A stretch of 64,000 bases of DNA, taken from Sellimonas sp963559135. GTDB taxonomy: Bacteria; Bacillota; Clostridia; Lachnospirales; Lachnospiraceae. The notes under the pieces are model-generated. The model saw nothing but the letters and a program-made list of their open reading frames with translations. It had not been told where the DNA came from and searched no databases. Position numbers and translations under genes: made by a program. Positions 44,879-53,888 of the stretch are shown in pieces; position 1 is the first letter of the stretch, and every line of letters starts with the position of its first letter. The stretch covers positions 1-64,000 of the forward strand of contig CAUWJP010000003.1 in the NCBI GenBank assembly GCA_963559135.1, in the 5' to 3' direction.

Positions 44879-46150
44879 ATGAATCTAAAACAGGTTTATG
44901 AGATTTTTTATCCTGGTAGAAACAGCAATACTGTTTCCGTGTGGAATAAAAAGCCGCCGTATCGGTCTAAAAAAGATTTTTTTGAGGAATTGATTCCTAT
45001 GGAAATACGGTGGTTAAACATCAAACTCTGGAACGATAAAGCGAGAAGGAGTAGATTCTGGGCAGATAGTAAAACTGAAAACAAATACACTACGGAAATG
45101 AAAAAATTTATCCTCCAGTCCCCGTCAAGTATTCCGCGAATGGAAGGAAAAGGCAAACAGCTTTTACAGGAACATATTTCTGAGGAAGAGATTAATAAGG
45201 TGTTTTTCGAAATCCTGGAAAGGGAGCAGATAGAACTTGCTTCGGATTTAAAGAGACACCTTATCGATATAAACACAGGTAAATTAAATCGAGAATGGGG
45301 AAATGTACTTGCTTTTTTATTTTTGGTTGCTATTTTCCCGGAAGAAGTGAACCAGCTGTATAAGCCATATCTTTATTGGAAAGAGAATGGGATTTCTTAT
45401 CAGTCGGAAAAAAGGGATGAGAAAAAAAGAAAAAAGGATGCTGCTTTATTTCAGTATGAATATCCACCGGATATGAGCGTTTATCGGCCGGGAGAGTTGA
45501 TTCATCATACCTGGGTGGTGAAAAATGTAGGTGAAATCCCGTGGAAAGACCGGTATTATGAGTGTCTATCGTTGCCATTTCCGATTGGTGAGGAGAACAG
45601 CAAAATTCGAATACCAAGGGTTGTATATCCAGGTGAACTTGTTTCGGTATCTGTTCGTTTTACAGCTCCGGACAGACCCGGATGTTACGTTATGAACTGG
45701 AAGATGAAAGACCGTGATGGGAATCTGAGCTTTCTTGATAAGCTGGGAGTGGGACTTCACTTCACTATTCTGGAAACGCCGGATTGTGAAGGGGAGACTT
45801 GTAATGGTGATAATTATAAGATATTAGAAGAGTCACCTGCTATTCCGGCTACTTTGATAGCAGGAAAGATCTATTCGCACAGTTGGGTCATTCAGAATAC
45901 AGGGACAGTTACATGGAAAGATTACTATTGTGAATGTATCAATGGGGAGTGTTTTCGTTATACAAAAAATGAACTTCGGGTTCCATTGAAAAAAAGAGTA
46001 GAACCTGGAGAATGTATCACCGTGAATGTGGAGTTTGTGACACCTCCGGTAGAGGGGATTTATCATTTTATATGGAAAATTATGAAAAAAGATGGCACCA
46101 ATGCCTTTGGGGAAGAAAGACAATTGGAAATCTTACTTAATCTCATATAA
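44879..46150 (+). CDS. Cytoplasmic protein with two NBR1-like Ig domains
   Basis: This 423-residue protein lacks a signal peptide and membrane segments. Residues 1-~190 are charged and helical with no family I recognise. Two Ig-like domains follow at ~198-300 and ~320-420. Each has the NBR1 'next to BRCA1' pattern: HTWVVKNVGEIPWKD in the first, HSWVIQNTGTVTWKD in the second, then PGE and a closing YxxxWK strand. Such domains bind protein or glycan partners. ATG follows AGAGGAAG. A surface-protein gene starts 34 nt downstream in the same direction, so the two may be co-transcribed. Its job is unknown. Confidence 0.75.
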   Translation: MNLKQVYEIFYPGRNSNTVSVWNKKPPYRSKKDFFEELIPMEIRWLNIKLWNDKARRSRFWADSKTENKYTTEMKKFILQSPSSIPRMEGKGKQLLQEHISEEEINKVFFEILEREQIELASDLKRHLIDINTGKLNREWGNVLAFLFLVAIFPEEVNQLYKPYLYWKENGISYQSEKRDEKKRKKDAALFQYEYPPDMSVYRPGELIHHTWVVKNVGEIPWKDRYYECLSLPFPIGEENSKIRIPRVVYPGELVSVSVRFTAPDRPGCYVMNWKMKDRDGNLSFLDKLGVGLHFTILETPDCEGETCNGDNYKILEESPAIPATLIAGKIYSHSWVIQNTGTVTWKDYYCECINGECFRYTKNELRVPLKKRVEPGECITVNVEFVTPPVEGIYHFIWKIMKKDGTNAFGEERQLEILLNLI

Positions 46151-46184
46151 AAATTATATTTAGCGGGAAAGGAAGGAATGAGAA

Positions 46185-48884
46185 ATGTACAGGAAAGGAT
46201 TGGGAAAATCAAAGCAGATTGCGGCATTTTTACTTGCCGGTGCAATGATTTTCGGAAACACGACTGTTTTTGCCCAAGAGGGGAACGTGGAGCTGCCTGA
46301 GCAGACAAGTGTACAGACAGCTGGTGAAGCAGTCTCTTTTACAGATCGCTCTTATCCGGCAGAATGCATGACAGGAAAAACGGATTATGTATGGATCACT
46401 TTAGGGAATGCCGGGGCGGAAGAAATCAATTTGTCCGATTATGAATTTCGAGTGAGAGGGACAAAAGGGACAGAAGCTGTGACGTTAAAGGTGAACCGCG
46501 TGACAGGAGATTCTATTCAGCCGGGAGAAAACACCGGTACAATCGAGGTTGGGTATACAATCCCGGAAGATATGACAGAGCCTGTGGTTAAGTTTGTCGT
46601 TGATATTTATGCCAAGGATAATCCGGACACGCCTGTTTATACAACAGAAGAAGTTACGGTATATCCATATCAGATTGTGGAGACGGCAGAAGGTAATGTG
46701 CTGAGATATATTGACACAACGCAGGGTGAAAAATACGAAATCAAAGTAAAGACGGGCGAACATATCACTTTTACCGGACTGATTGGCGGAGGTGGTGGAG
46801 ATGCCACAGAGATCTGGGAGGAAACTCCATCCGGGACAGTGGAGTGTACAGGAATTTATCTGAGACCTGGTTACGCCAGCAGTTTTGGTTTTGAAGCGGA
46901 TGAAGGATATGTTCTTGGTACGCCAAAACTTACTCCTGCCGATGCAGGTGTTATACAGCGCCCGGTAGGATCTAATTTTTGCTATACAGTAGATATACAT
47001 AAACCGGCTGTTCTGGAGATCAGCGGAGAGCCGGAAACCGTCATGGAGGATGCTTCCGGTATCAAATTTGTTGCCGATGCAACAGATCTAAACAGTGAAT
47101 ACAGAAGTGTGCTCAGTATGGATGTGCAGGACTATACGGATGAAGAAACCATAGCATATGTCAGAGAGAACATTGAACCTGTGGGAGAAATTCAGGCATA
47201 CTCGGTGAAAATGGCCCTGAGTGGAGCGATTGGAGACGAGTATTCTGTAAATTTCGAAGGCACAGATCCAAGACTTTATATCCCTGTTCCGGAAGGATGG
47301 GACAAAGATAAATTAGGATTTTTTGTTATAACTTCTCAGGGAGATAAGACATTTGTTTATGAAAGCAGTATCGAAAAATTCAGTAGTGATGGAAAATATA
47401 TCATTTATACTCCGTGGGAATTTTCCAATGAATTTCATGATGCAGAAGCAACCTTTGGTATCTTCCAGAAATCTTCTGCGACAGAGGCGAAAATCTGGAA
47501 AAATATTGCGCAGGAATTTATTACAAACATTCGTTATGTAAACTGGGGAAGCGAGCTTACATTCGAAGATTACTTCTTTGATTTTGAAGAAGAATTACCT
47601 GCAAATGCAGCAGGTATGATAACACGTCAGATGGAAATGGAAAATTATACTGAAAGCTACAGGGTGGGAGATAGTTATACTTTAAATATTCCATACGATG
47701 TGTTTGTAAAAGATGCGGCAAAGTATATGAAGAACGTACCGGATCTGAAGAAATGCGATATGGAAATGTTACTGTATTACGATGAGACAAAGAATGTATT
47801 TGTAGTTCCGGAAGGCGGAGTAGGTGACGAGTTACCTGTGATTACTGATGTGAAGACAGAGGAACTTGGAAATGACACATACGGAATCCGATTCCACTTT
47901 GATGACCGTGGTACATATGAGTCTGATGCGACTCTTGTTGTAGAAGACAATGGACAGGGAGAATGGAGATATCTTGCATTCTTAAAAGGGCATCCGGAAT
48001 TAGAGCCGGTTGTACCGGAAGAACCAGACCAGCCGGAAGAGCCAGATCAGCCGGAAGAACCGGATCAGCCGGGAACATCCGAAGATACGCTTGTCAATCC
48101 GAATCCGGGTTCAGAGTTATCTTAGGAATTTATCGGGCAGGTACAGGAGAGTCTGGCGAGTGCAGCTGCCGGATCTGAAGTGGTTATTGAGATGAAGGGG
48201 GCAACAAAAGTGCCTTCTGAAGTTTTGAACACTGTAAATGGGAAAGATGTGGATATCGTTCTTGAGATGGGAACCTATACGTGGACAATCAGCGGAAAGA
48301 GTGTGACAGCGGATCTGAAATCGGATGTGGATCTTAAAGTTACCGTAGACACAGATGTGATTCCGGAAAATATACTGGAAAAAGCAGCAGACGGCAATCC
48401 GGCAATCCAGATTTCCATTGCTCATGATGGAGCGTTTGGTTTCCAGGCAGAGTTAAGTATTTGTGCAGGAGAAGAATATAACGGGAAAACCGCAAAGTTA
48501 TATTATTATAATGAGGAAGACGGTGATCTGGAATTTGTTCAGGAAAGTACTGTTGATTCAGATGGTTTTGTAGTATATACATTTGAACATGCCTCTGATT
48601 ATGCGATAGTCATTGAAACAAAAAATGAGGAAGATGAGAACCAGAAGCCGGGAGCGGAAGATACAGAACAGGGATCTGATACAGGAAATGTAAATCAGAA
48701 GCCAGAATCAGATCCGTCGGATAAGACGCCGCAGAATGATAAGATAGAGACGACAGAAGATCATACGGAGAGTGCGGGGGGACCAGATACAGGTGATTCA
48801 TCTGATATCGGCGTATATGTTATGACCTTCTTGTCAGCGGGCGGAGTCATGGTCTTTCTTGGAAAAAGAAAGCTCTGGAAATAA
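46185..48884 (+). pseudogene. Sortase-anchored surface protein interrupted by an in-frame amber codon
   Basis: The 899-codon frame starts at ATG 46185 (AAGGAAGG upstream) with a signal peptide ending VFA. It has an N-terminal CARDB-like domain, further beta domains, and a PEEPDQ repeat (~48015-48070). TAG at 48123-48125 then stops it after 646 residues. The same frame continues for 252 residues with clear homology-like sequence (EFIGQVQESLAS, VVIEMKGATKVP) and ends with a GPDTGD sorting motif, a hydrophobic span and KRKLWK. A single base change (for example CAG or AAG to TAG) explains it. The short product would be secreted but not wall-anchored. Read-through or suppression is possible, as is a sequencing error. 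Confidence 0.75.
48013..48072 (+). repeat. 18-bp Pro/Glu linker repeat
   Basis: About three imperfect copies of an 18-bp unit encode PEEPDQ, a wall-spanning linker within the surface protein. Confidence 0.75.
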
Positions 48885-48934
48885 ACAGAGTGCATAACAG
48901 AGCGAAGTCACCGAGCGCTCTTTGTGACCATCCG

Positions 48935-49396
48935 CTAAATTAGGAAAATTGAAAGTGCATCTATATCATTAAAAGAAATACAAAAGCTTTTCGTGCCGTC
49001 AAAAAGGAAGAGTTGTCGGCAAGGAAAGTCGATTTCGGTGACGATACCTGTAATCTCCAAATAGATTCCAAGAGGAGGGGAGGAAGGATGAAGAGCATCT
49101 TCTTTAAAAAAATGTACGGTGATCGTCATGTTTTTTCTTACATGAAGAAGAAGGTGAGAAATCCGGTCGGTATCTTCTTCACAGAGAAGTCTTCGGGATA
49201 CCCGGAGCCTTTTTTTATTTTCCTGTGCAATTTCCTCATCATATCCACGAAGTGCAGAGAAAGGGGAAAAGATTTTTGCACGATCCGGGATGGGCATCCG
49301 AGGATGCCGATAAGAGGGTGTCGGACGGGAGAGAGAAAATATATCACGGTATTTCTCCAATACATGGCAGTTTGCTTTGGAATCTTTTGTATCCAT
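48935..49396 (-). CDS. YolD-like protein of the SOS polymerase operon
   Basis: The 153-residue protein has the YolD-like segment RHPRMPIPDRAKIFSPFSAL (~31-50) that accompanies Y-family polymerases in Firmicutes. ATG at 49396 follows AAAGGAGG and lies 13 nt after the polymerase stop; a longer in-frame start at 49459 would overlap the polymerase and lacks a site. It is the last gene of the LexA-controlled operon. The role of YolD is not well established; it is thought to act with the polymerase. Confidence 0.78.
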   Translation of the reverse strand: MDTKDSKANCHVLEKYRDIFSLSRPTPSYRHPRMPIPDRAKIFSPFSALRGYDEEIAQENKKRLRVSRRLLCEEDTDRISHLLLHVRKNMTITVHFFKEDALHPSSPPLGIYLEITGIVTEIDFPCRQLFLFDGTKSFCISFNDIDALSIFLI

Positions 49397-49409
49397 TTTT
49401 GTCCTCCTT

Positions 49410-50876
49410 TCAGGCTTTGTGACCGCCAATCTGTCCGTTGCGTTCACGCATCGTCGCACCTTCCAGCAAACTGGTGCCTTTTAAGACAGAATTTTTTCCG
49501 AACCGCTTTTTGATATTCAGCATTGCTTCCTGAAGTTTTTTCTCTTTTTCCAGTTTCTGCAAGTCGGTAAAGAGATCCAATTGAACAATGCCGGTATCCG
49601 GAATGACTTTGTTGGCGGTGATTGTAATTCTTCGTATCAGAAGAAGGGGATTGACAATCTGCTCGTAAAGCCGGGTGGCAGCTCTGGTCAGAGATGCCTC
49701 AAGATTGCTCAGAGTATCCAGGCGTATCGTTCCGTGAGCACTTTTTGGTACCTGGCGTCCATAGTGATTGGTGTGAACGGGTCCGTGATAAGTTCCGGCA
49801 TCACAGTTCTGCCGGTCATATCCGATATGTAAGGTCAGGGATTCGGTGACCATGTTTTTCTCCAGGAGTCTCAAAGAGAGGCTTTCGGCCATCTCGCGGA
49901 CGATAAGCAAGGCTTTCCGGTACTCATAAGGAGAGGAAAGAACCTGCCCTTCACAGATACTACTGTCTGAGGGACGGTAGGATTTGATATCCTGCATTGT
50001 ACAAGGTTCAATCCCCCAGGCGTGATCGATGAGAATTTCAGCATCGATACCGAATTCTTTGAAGAGGATTTCCTCGTCGGTCAGACTGGCACGTGCAAGC
50101 TCTCCCATTGTGTGGATTCCATGTTTTCCGAGACGACGGGCAATACCGGATCCGATCTGCCAGAAATCAGTCAGTGGCTGGTGGTCCCACAAAAGATAGC
50201 GAAAAGAACTTTCATCTAATTCTGCAATGCGGACGCCGTCCGAATCCGGAGGGGTATGTTTGGCAACGATGTCCATGGCAAGTTTGCTCAGATAGAGATT
50301 TGTGCCAATACCTGCGGTGGCAGTGATGCCAGTCGTATACAGCACTTCACGGATGATAGTCTTGGCAAGGTCATGTGCGGACATTCGGTAATGTGTAAGA
50401 TAGGAAGTTATATCCATAAAAACCTCGTCTATGGAGTAGACGTGGATATCCTCAGGAGCAATATATTTCAGGTAGATGGAGTAGATCCGTGTAGAAAGTT
50501 CCATATAATAGGCCATGCGGGGAGGAGCTACCAGATAGGAAACTTCCAGGAGCGGGTCTCTGGCGATGGCCTCAGCATCAAAGGAAGGAGAACTAAGAGA
50601 AGGAAGTCCGTTTTTTGTCAGAGCTGTACGATTGCGTATAGCCGCCTGAAGACGGCGGGAATTTACTTTCTGTATCTTCTGAATGACTTCGAAGAGACGG
50701 GCTCTCCCTGGAATCCCGTATGCTTTTAAAGAAGGTGAGACAGCAAGACAGATAGTCTTTTCCGTGCGGGATTCATCTGCCACTACCAGATTGGTGGTCA
50801 AAGGGTCGAGCTGGCGGGCTACACACTCGGCAGATGCATAGTAGGATTTCAGATCGATTGCTAGATAGGTTTTCAT
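49410..50876 (-). CDS. Y-family (UmuC/ImuB-like) error-prone DNA polymerase
   Basis: The 488-residue lesion-bypass polymerase shows the catalytic AIDLKSYYASAEC (Asp near residue 7, YY steric-gate position) and SIDEVFMDIT (acidic pair), then a thumb with HhH motifs (GSGIARRLGKHGIHTMGELA) and a little-finger domain. The length suits the UmuC-like Firmicute branch. It lies second in an operon whose promoter carries a LexA box, with a 96-residue protein before it and YolD after it. It is expected to be made in the SOS response and cause induced mutation. Confidence 0.9.
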   Translation of the reverse strand: MKTYLAIDLKSYYASAECVARQLDPLTTNLVVADESRTEKTICLAVSPSLKAYGIPGRARLFEVIQKIQKVNSRRLQAAIRNRTALTKNGLPSLSSPSFDAEAIARDPLLEVSYLVAPPRMAYYMELSTRIYSIYLKYIAPEDIHVYSIDEVFMDITSYLTHYRMSAHDLAKTIIREVLYTTGITATAGIGTNLYLSKLAMDIVAKHTPPDSDGVRIAELDESSFRYLLWDHQPLTDFWQIGSGIARRLGKHGIHTMGELARASLTDEEILFKEFGIDAEILIDHAWGIEPCTMQDIKSYRPSDSSICEGQVLSSPYEYRKALLIVREMAESLSLRLLEKNMVTESLTLHIGYDRQNCDAGTYHGPVHTNHYGRQVPKSAHGTIRLDTLSNLEASLTRAATRLYEQIVNPLLLIRRITITANKVIPDTGIVQLDLFTDLQKLEKEKKLQEAMLNIKKRFGKNSVLKGTSLLEGATMRERNGQIGGHKA

Positions 50877-50910
50877 CTTGCATTGATTCCTTTCTTTTCA
50901 GAGTGACAGA

Positions 50911-51201
50911 TTATACAGAAGTACTTCTTTCTACAAACCATCTTCCAACACGACTTGGGAACAGAGGATCCGTACGCTCAAAAAACAGATGTTTTTCCTG
51001 GCCGTGGATGACTACAGTATAACAGTCGGTGCGGGATGAAGTGGATGCAGGTCTGAAGTTCCGGACGCTTTCGATGGGAAAAGTACGGCCGTCAGACCAC
51101 GTGATGGCGGTCGGCTGCATATAGCCGGTGGCGTCAAAAACGGAAGAAACACTGACATAAATACGCTTTATGGTATGTGGATTTTGGATCATACAGAACA
51201 T
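50911..51201 (-). CDS. Small protein of the SOS polymerase operon
   Basis: The 96-residue soluble protein has an N-terminal IYVSVSSVFDATGYMQPTAI and Arg/Ser-rich middle, with no family I recognise. Its ATG follows AGAGGGGAAG. It sits directly behind the LexA box and 34 nt before the polymerase, so it belongs to the operon and is probably a polymerase accessory factor. The codon pattern and clean ribosome site support a real gene. Confidence 0.65.
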   Translation of the reverse strand: MFCMIQNPHTIKRIYVSVSSVFDATGYMQPTAITWSDGRTFPIESVRNFRPASTSSRTDCYTVVIHGQEKHLFFERTDPLFPSRVGRWFVERSTSV

Positions 51202-51224
51202 CTTCCCCTCTTTGAATTACAAAA

Positions 51225-51238
51225 CAAACATATGTTCG
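51225..51238. promoter_or_regulatory. LexA (SOS) box
   Basis: CAAACATATGTTCG matches the Gram-positive LexA/DinR box (CGAAC-N4-GTTCG) at 13 of 14 bases with a symmetric ATAT core. It lies 24 bp before the first gene of the polymerase operon on the minus strand. Confidence 0.75.
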
Positions 51239-51353
51239 AAAGCTTAAATCTATCATACTATAAAAGAATAAACGATGTCAAGGAAAAGAAAGTTCCAGAT
51301 TCTGGTTGCTTATTGCCGGCTCTATCAGTGTCACATATTTACCAGCGGTTTCT

Positions 51354-51375
51354 TTTTTAAACAAAAGTTTAAAAA
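51354..51375. promoter_or_regulatory. 22-bp palindrome upstream of the XRE gene
   Basis: TTTTTAAAC (51354-51362) and GTTTAAAAA (51367-51375) form perfect arms around AAAA. It lies just before a promoter (TTGCCT 51384-51389, TATAAT 51408-51413) and may be an operator. Confidence 0.45.
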
Positions 51376-51461
51376 GCAGTTCATTGCCTTATGTAGCGGC
51401 AGATTGATATAATCAAAGTAGAAACCAGAAAACAGCCAGAGCGTATAAGGGGAAAAGGAAA

Positions 51462-52526
51462 ATGAAAATCAATGACATCATAAAAACACGGCGAATGGAG
51501 AAACATATGACACAGGAGCAGATGGCAGGATATCTCGGAGTGACGGCGCCTGCAGTCCACAAGTGGGAGAAAGGCACTTCCTACCCGGACATTACCCTGC
51601 TTCCGGCGCTGGCAAGGCTTCTGGATACGGATCTAAATACGTTGCTTTCTTTTAAAGAGGAACTTTCAGATCAGGAGATTGTCTTGTTTTTGAATCATCT
51701 AAGTGAAGTGAGCAATACAGATGGAGTGGAAAGGGTCTATGAAGAGGCGATGGAAAAGGTGAAGGAATATCCCTCCTGCTATCCACTCATTTTGAATATT
51801 GCACTGTTTCTGGACGGGGCGGTTCTGATGAATTCCAAGGTAAAGGAAAAGGAGCGATACCGGGAGGAATGTGAAGAGCTGTACAGGAGAGCGCTTCAGA
51901 GTCCGGATGCACAGATACAGAATCAGGCGCGGTCCATGCTGATAGCCAGGTACCGGGGGCGGAAAGAGTATGATAAGGCATGGGAGCTTCTGGAAGCTTT
52001 GCCGGATGAAAGTCCGGTGGATAAAAAGCAGGTACAGGCAAATCTGATGATTGATTGTGGAAAACTACAGGAGGCTGCGAGGTTGGAGGAGGAAAAGCTA
52101 CTTGCTGCCATGACAGAGATCCATGCGGTACTCATGACGTTGATGGAAATTGCCATCAAAGAAGAACGGTTTGAAGATGCAAAATACATTGCGGATGTAT
52201 CCAGGGAGGCCTCGAAACTTTTTGATCAGTGGGAGTATACCTCGTATGTGGCGCATTTTCAGTTATATTCAGCGCACAAAGACTGGGTAAATACTTTGAA
52301 AGTGCTGGTGCCCATGTTGAAGTCAGTAACCAAGCAGTGGGATCTTAAGAAATCTCCTCTATACCGGCATATTCAGACAAAGAAAGGGCAGCCGGAGGCT
52401 GGATCCGGGATGAAGCAGATGTTGTTAAAAATGATTAAGGAAGATGAAGATACCGCTTTTTTGCGGGAAAGAGAGGAATTTCAGGAGGCCGTCAAAGAAA
52501 TAGAAGACGATAACGGGAAATCATAA
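51462..52526 (+). CDS. XRE-family regulator with TPR-like C-terminus
   Basis: The 354-residue protein has an N-terminal XRE HTH (RRMEKHMTQEQMAGYLGVTAPAV, ~10-60) and a long helical region (~70-340) of TPR-like repeats, as in peptide-responsive or RRNPP-like regulators. ATG follows AGGGG(A)AAAGG. No partner peptide ORF was seen next to it. It lies divergent from the SOS operon and ends before a terminator. Targets unknown. Confidence 0.82.
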   Translation: MKINDIIKTRRMEKHMTQEQMAGYLGVTAPAVHKWEKGTSYPDITLLPALARLLDTDLNTLLSFKEELSDQEIVLFLNHLSEVSNTDGVERVYEEAMEKVKEYPSCYPLILNIALFLDGAVLMNSKVKEKERYREECEELYRRALQSPDAQIQNQARSMLIARYRGRKEYDKAWELLEALPDESPVDKKQVQANLMIDCGKLQEAARLEEEKLLAAMTEIHAVLMTLMEIAIKEERFEDAKYIADVSREASKLFDQWEYTSYVAHFQLYSAHKDWVNTLKVLVPMLKSVTKQWDLKKSPLYRHIQTKKGQPEAGSGMKQMLLKMIKEDEDTAFLREREEFQEAVKEIEDDNGKS

Positions 52527-52541
52527 AAAGACCTTCACAAA

Positions 52542-52591
52542 CCCCCGACCACCCGATACGTATGGATCGGATGACCGGGGGCATTTTTTAA
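52542..52591. terminator. Terminator between convergent genes
   Basis: CCCCCG (52542-52547) pairs with CGGGGG (52576-52581), with an inner CCGAT/ATCGG stem; T residues follow. Confidence 0.8.
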
Positions 52592-52604
52592 TTTTGACCG
52601 TTGT

Positions 52605-53267
52605 TTATGCCTGTTGTCCGCGTTCTTGGGAACGGATTTTGATCAGATCATAAATAGATACATAATGAAGTTCGTCATTATAAGCTACTTCAGCATGAAG
52701 GATGATCGGTAACAGTCCGTTTGTCCCATTGTGAATTTCCACGCCGCGTTTCAGCCGTTTCAGAAACAGTTCTGTTTTTTCGTGGGAGTTTCCCTGGAAA
52801 ATGGCAAGGAAAGTCCGGCCGCTTTTTCTTCCGATAAAACACAGATCTTCTGCAGAAATCCGGAGGATATCCGCAAATTCCCGCAATACGGTATCCCCCG
52901 CTTCATGTCCGTAAGTGCGGTTTAATTTGTGGATATTCTCAAAGGAAATTACCGCGCAGGAAATATCATCTTCTAGTATTGTTTCAGAAAGCTTCATGAG
53001 TTCCTTTTTGAGTGCGGAAGTATTCGGAAGCCGGGTCAAAGTATCTGTTTCGGCAAGCAGGGAGAGTGTCTGCGTTTTCTTTTGCTGACGGTTCCAGGAA
53101 ATCAGATCGAACGCCAGAAACGCCAGACATCCCAAAAGCCCGGAGAAAAGAAAGATGGAATATTCCGCGGATAAAAAATGTTCTGCGCGAAGCAGAATAC
53201 AAAATGTCATAAAAAAGAATACGATAAAAATGCCTTGTATCCATTTTAAAACTTTATAGGATTTCAT
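52605..53267 (-). CDS. Degenerate GGDEF-domain membrane protein
   Basis: The 220-residue protein has two N-terminal membrane helices (~9-27 and ~32-55) and a GGDEF-like domain (TLTRLPNTSALKKEL; SFENIHKLNRTYGHEAGD). The catalytic loop reads IGRKSGRTF where an active diguanylate cyclase has RxGGDEF, so it should not make c-di-GMP. It may bind GTP or c-di-GMP or act as a scaffold. ATG at 53267 follows AAGGAGATGA. Single gene, next to the DnaA-box cluster. Confidence 0.75.
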   Translation of the reverse strand: MKSYKVLKWIQGIFIVFFFMTFCILLRAEHFLSAEYSIFLFSGLLGCLAFLAFDLISWNRQQKKTQTLSLLAETDTLTRLPNTSALKKELMKLSETILEDDISCAVISFENIHKLNRTYGHEAGDTVLREFADILRISAEDLCFIGRKSGRTFLAIFQGNSHEKTELFLKRLKRGVEIHNGTNGLLPIILHAEVAYNDELHYVSIYDLIKIRSQERGQQA

Positions 53268-53399
53268 TATAAATCATCTCCTTCGGTGTTCCAATATCAA
53301 ACCAAGTATTATAATTAAGTATAGAAGGGAAAAGTAAAAAATATGTGTCTTTTCTTTGGATTTTATGAAAAGTGCATCATAGTCTTGTGTCAAGTGAAA

Positions 53400-53730
53400 T
53401 TTTAGATACAGGATGTTGATAACTATGTGGAAAGAGTGGATAACTTTGTGGACATGTATGAAAATCGCTTGGATAAAGGTTGGATAAGCAGGGAAAAAAG
53501 TTGGTTGGTTTTCGACACAAAAAGGTGGATAAATGGTAGAAATGGAGAATAAAAAAGCAGAATGAAGAAAAAGTTATCCACGCAATATGGAAAAGAGGGG
53601 ATAAAAGGAAATAAGGTGGATATAGTATGAAAACGCTTGATTTTTAGGGGAAATTGAAGGATAGGTACAGCAGAATCATGAAAGAAAAAGGCATAAAAAG
53701 AAAGTTATCCACAATTTTATCCACACAAGG
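53400..53730. other. Cluster of DnaA boxes in a 620-bp gene-free region
   Basis: The 53268-53888 stretch has no convincing gene. Two perfect DnaA boxes TTATCCACA lie at 53705-53713 and 53717-53725. Single-mismatch forms occur at 53574-53582 (TTATCCACG) and, on the other strand, 53435-53443, 53524-53532 and 53414-53422. Two more TTATCCAA forms lie at 53469-53477 and 53479-53487 (minus). Eight sites in ~310 bp far exceed chance. No dnaA or dnaN is nearby, so it is either a replication origin away from dnaA or a DnaA-titrating/regulatory cluster; the second is likelier. Confidence 0.6.
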
Positions 53731-53888
53731 TGGACAGTTTTTCTTGTGGAGAAGGCATGTGTGAATAGAGTGGAAAGCAGAATGACAAATGTGAAAAGAA
53801 AAGTTTATGGAAAAGATCAATTTTTTTACTTTCTATGCAGGAGATATGGTAAACTATAGGGTACGAAGAAAAACAGGGGAGAATTACC

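Noticed and set aside
48123..48125. Pyrrolysine or other recoding at the amber codon
   Set aside because: No stem-loop of the PYLIS kind was seen downstream and no pyl genes are in the window; a nonsense change is simpler. Read-through remains untested.
48899..48921. Terminator after the amber-split surface gene
   Set aside because: The 6-bp stem is short and followed by only three T residues, too weak to support.
53268..53888. Chromosomal origin oriC with certainty
   Set aside because: The DnaA boxes are real, but no dnaA, dnaN or rpmH is nearby and skew cannot be judged from one window, so only a cluster is claimed.
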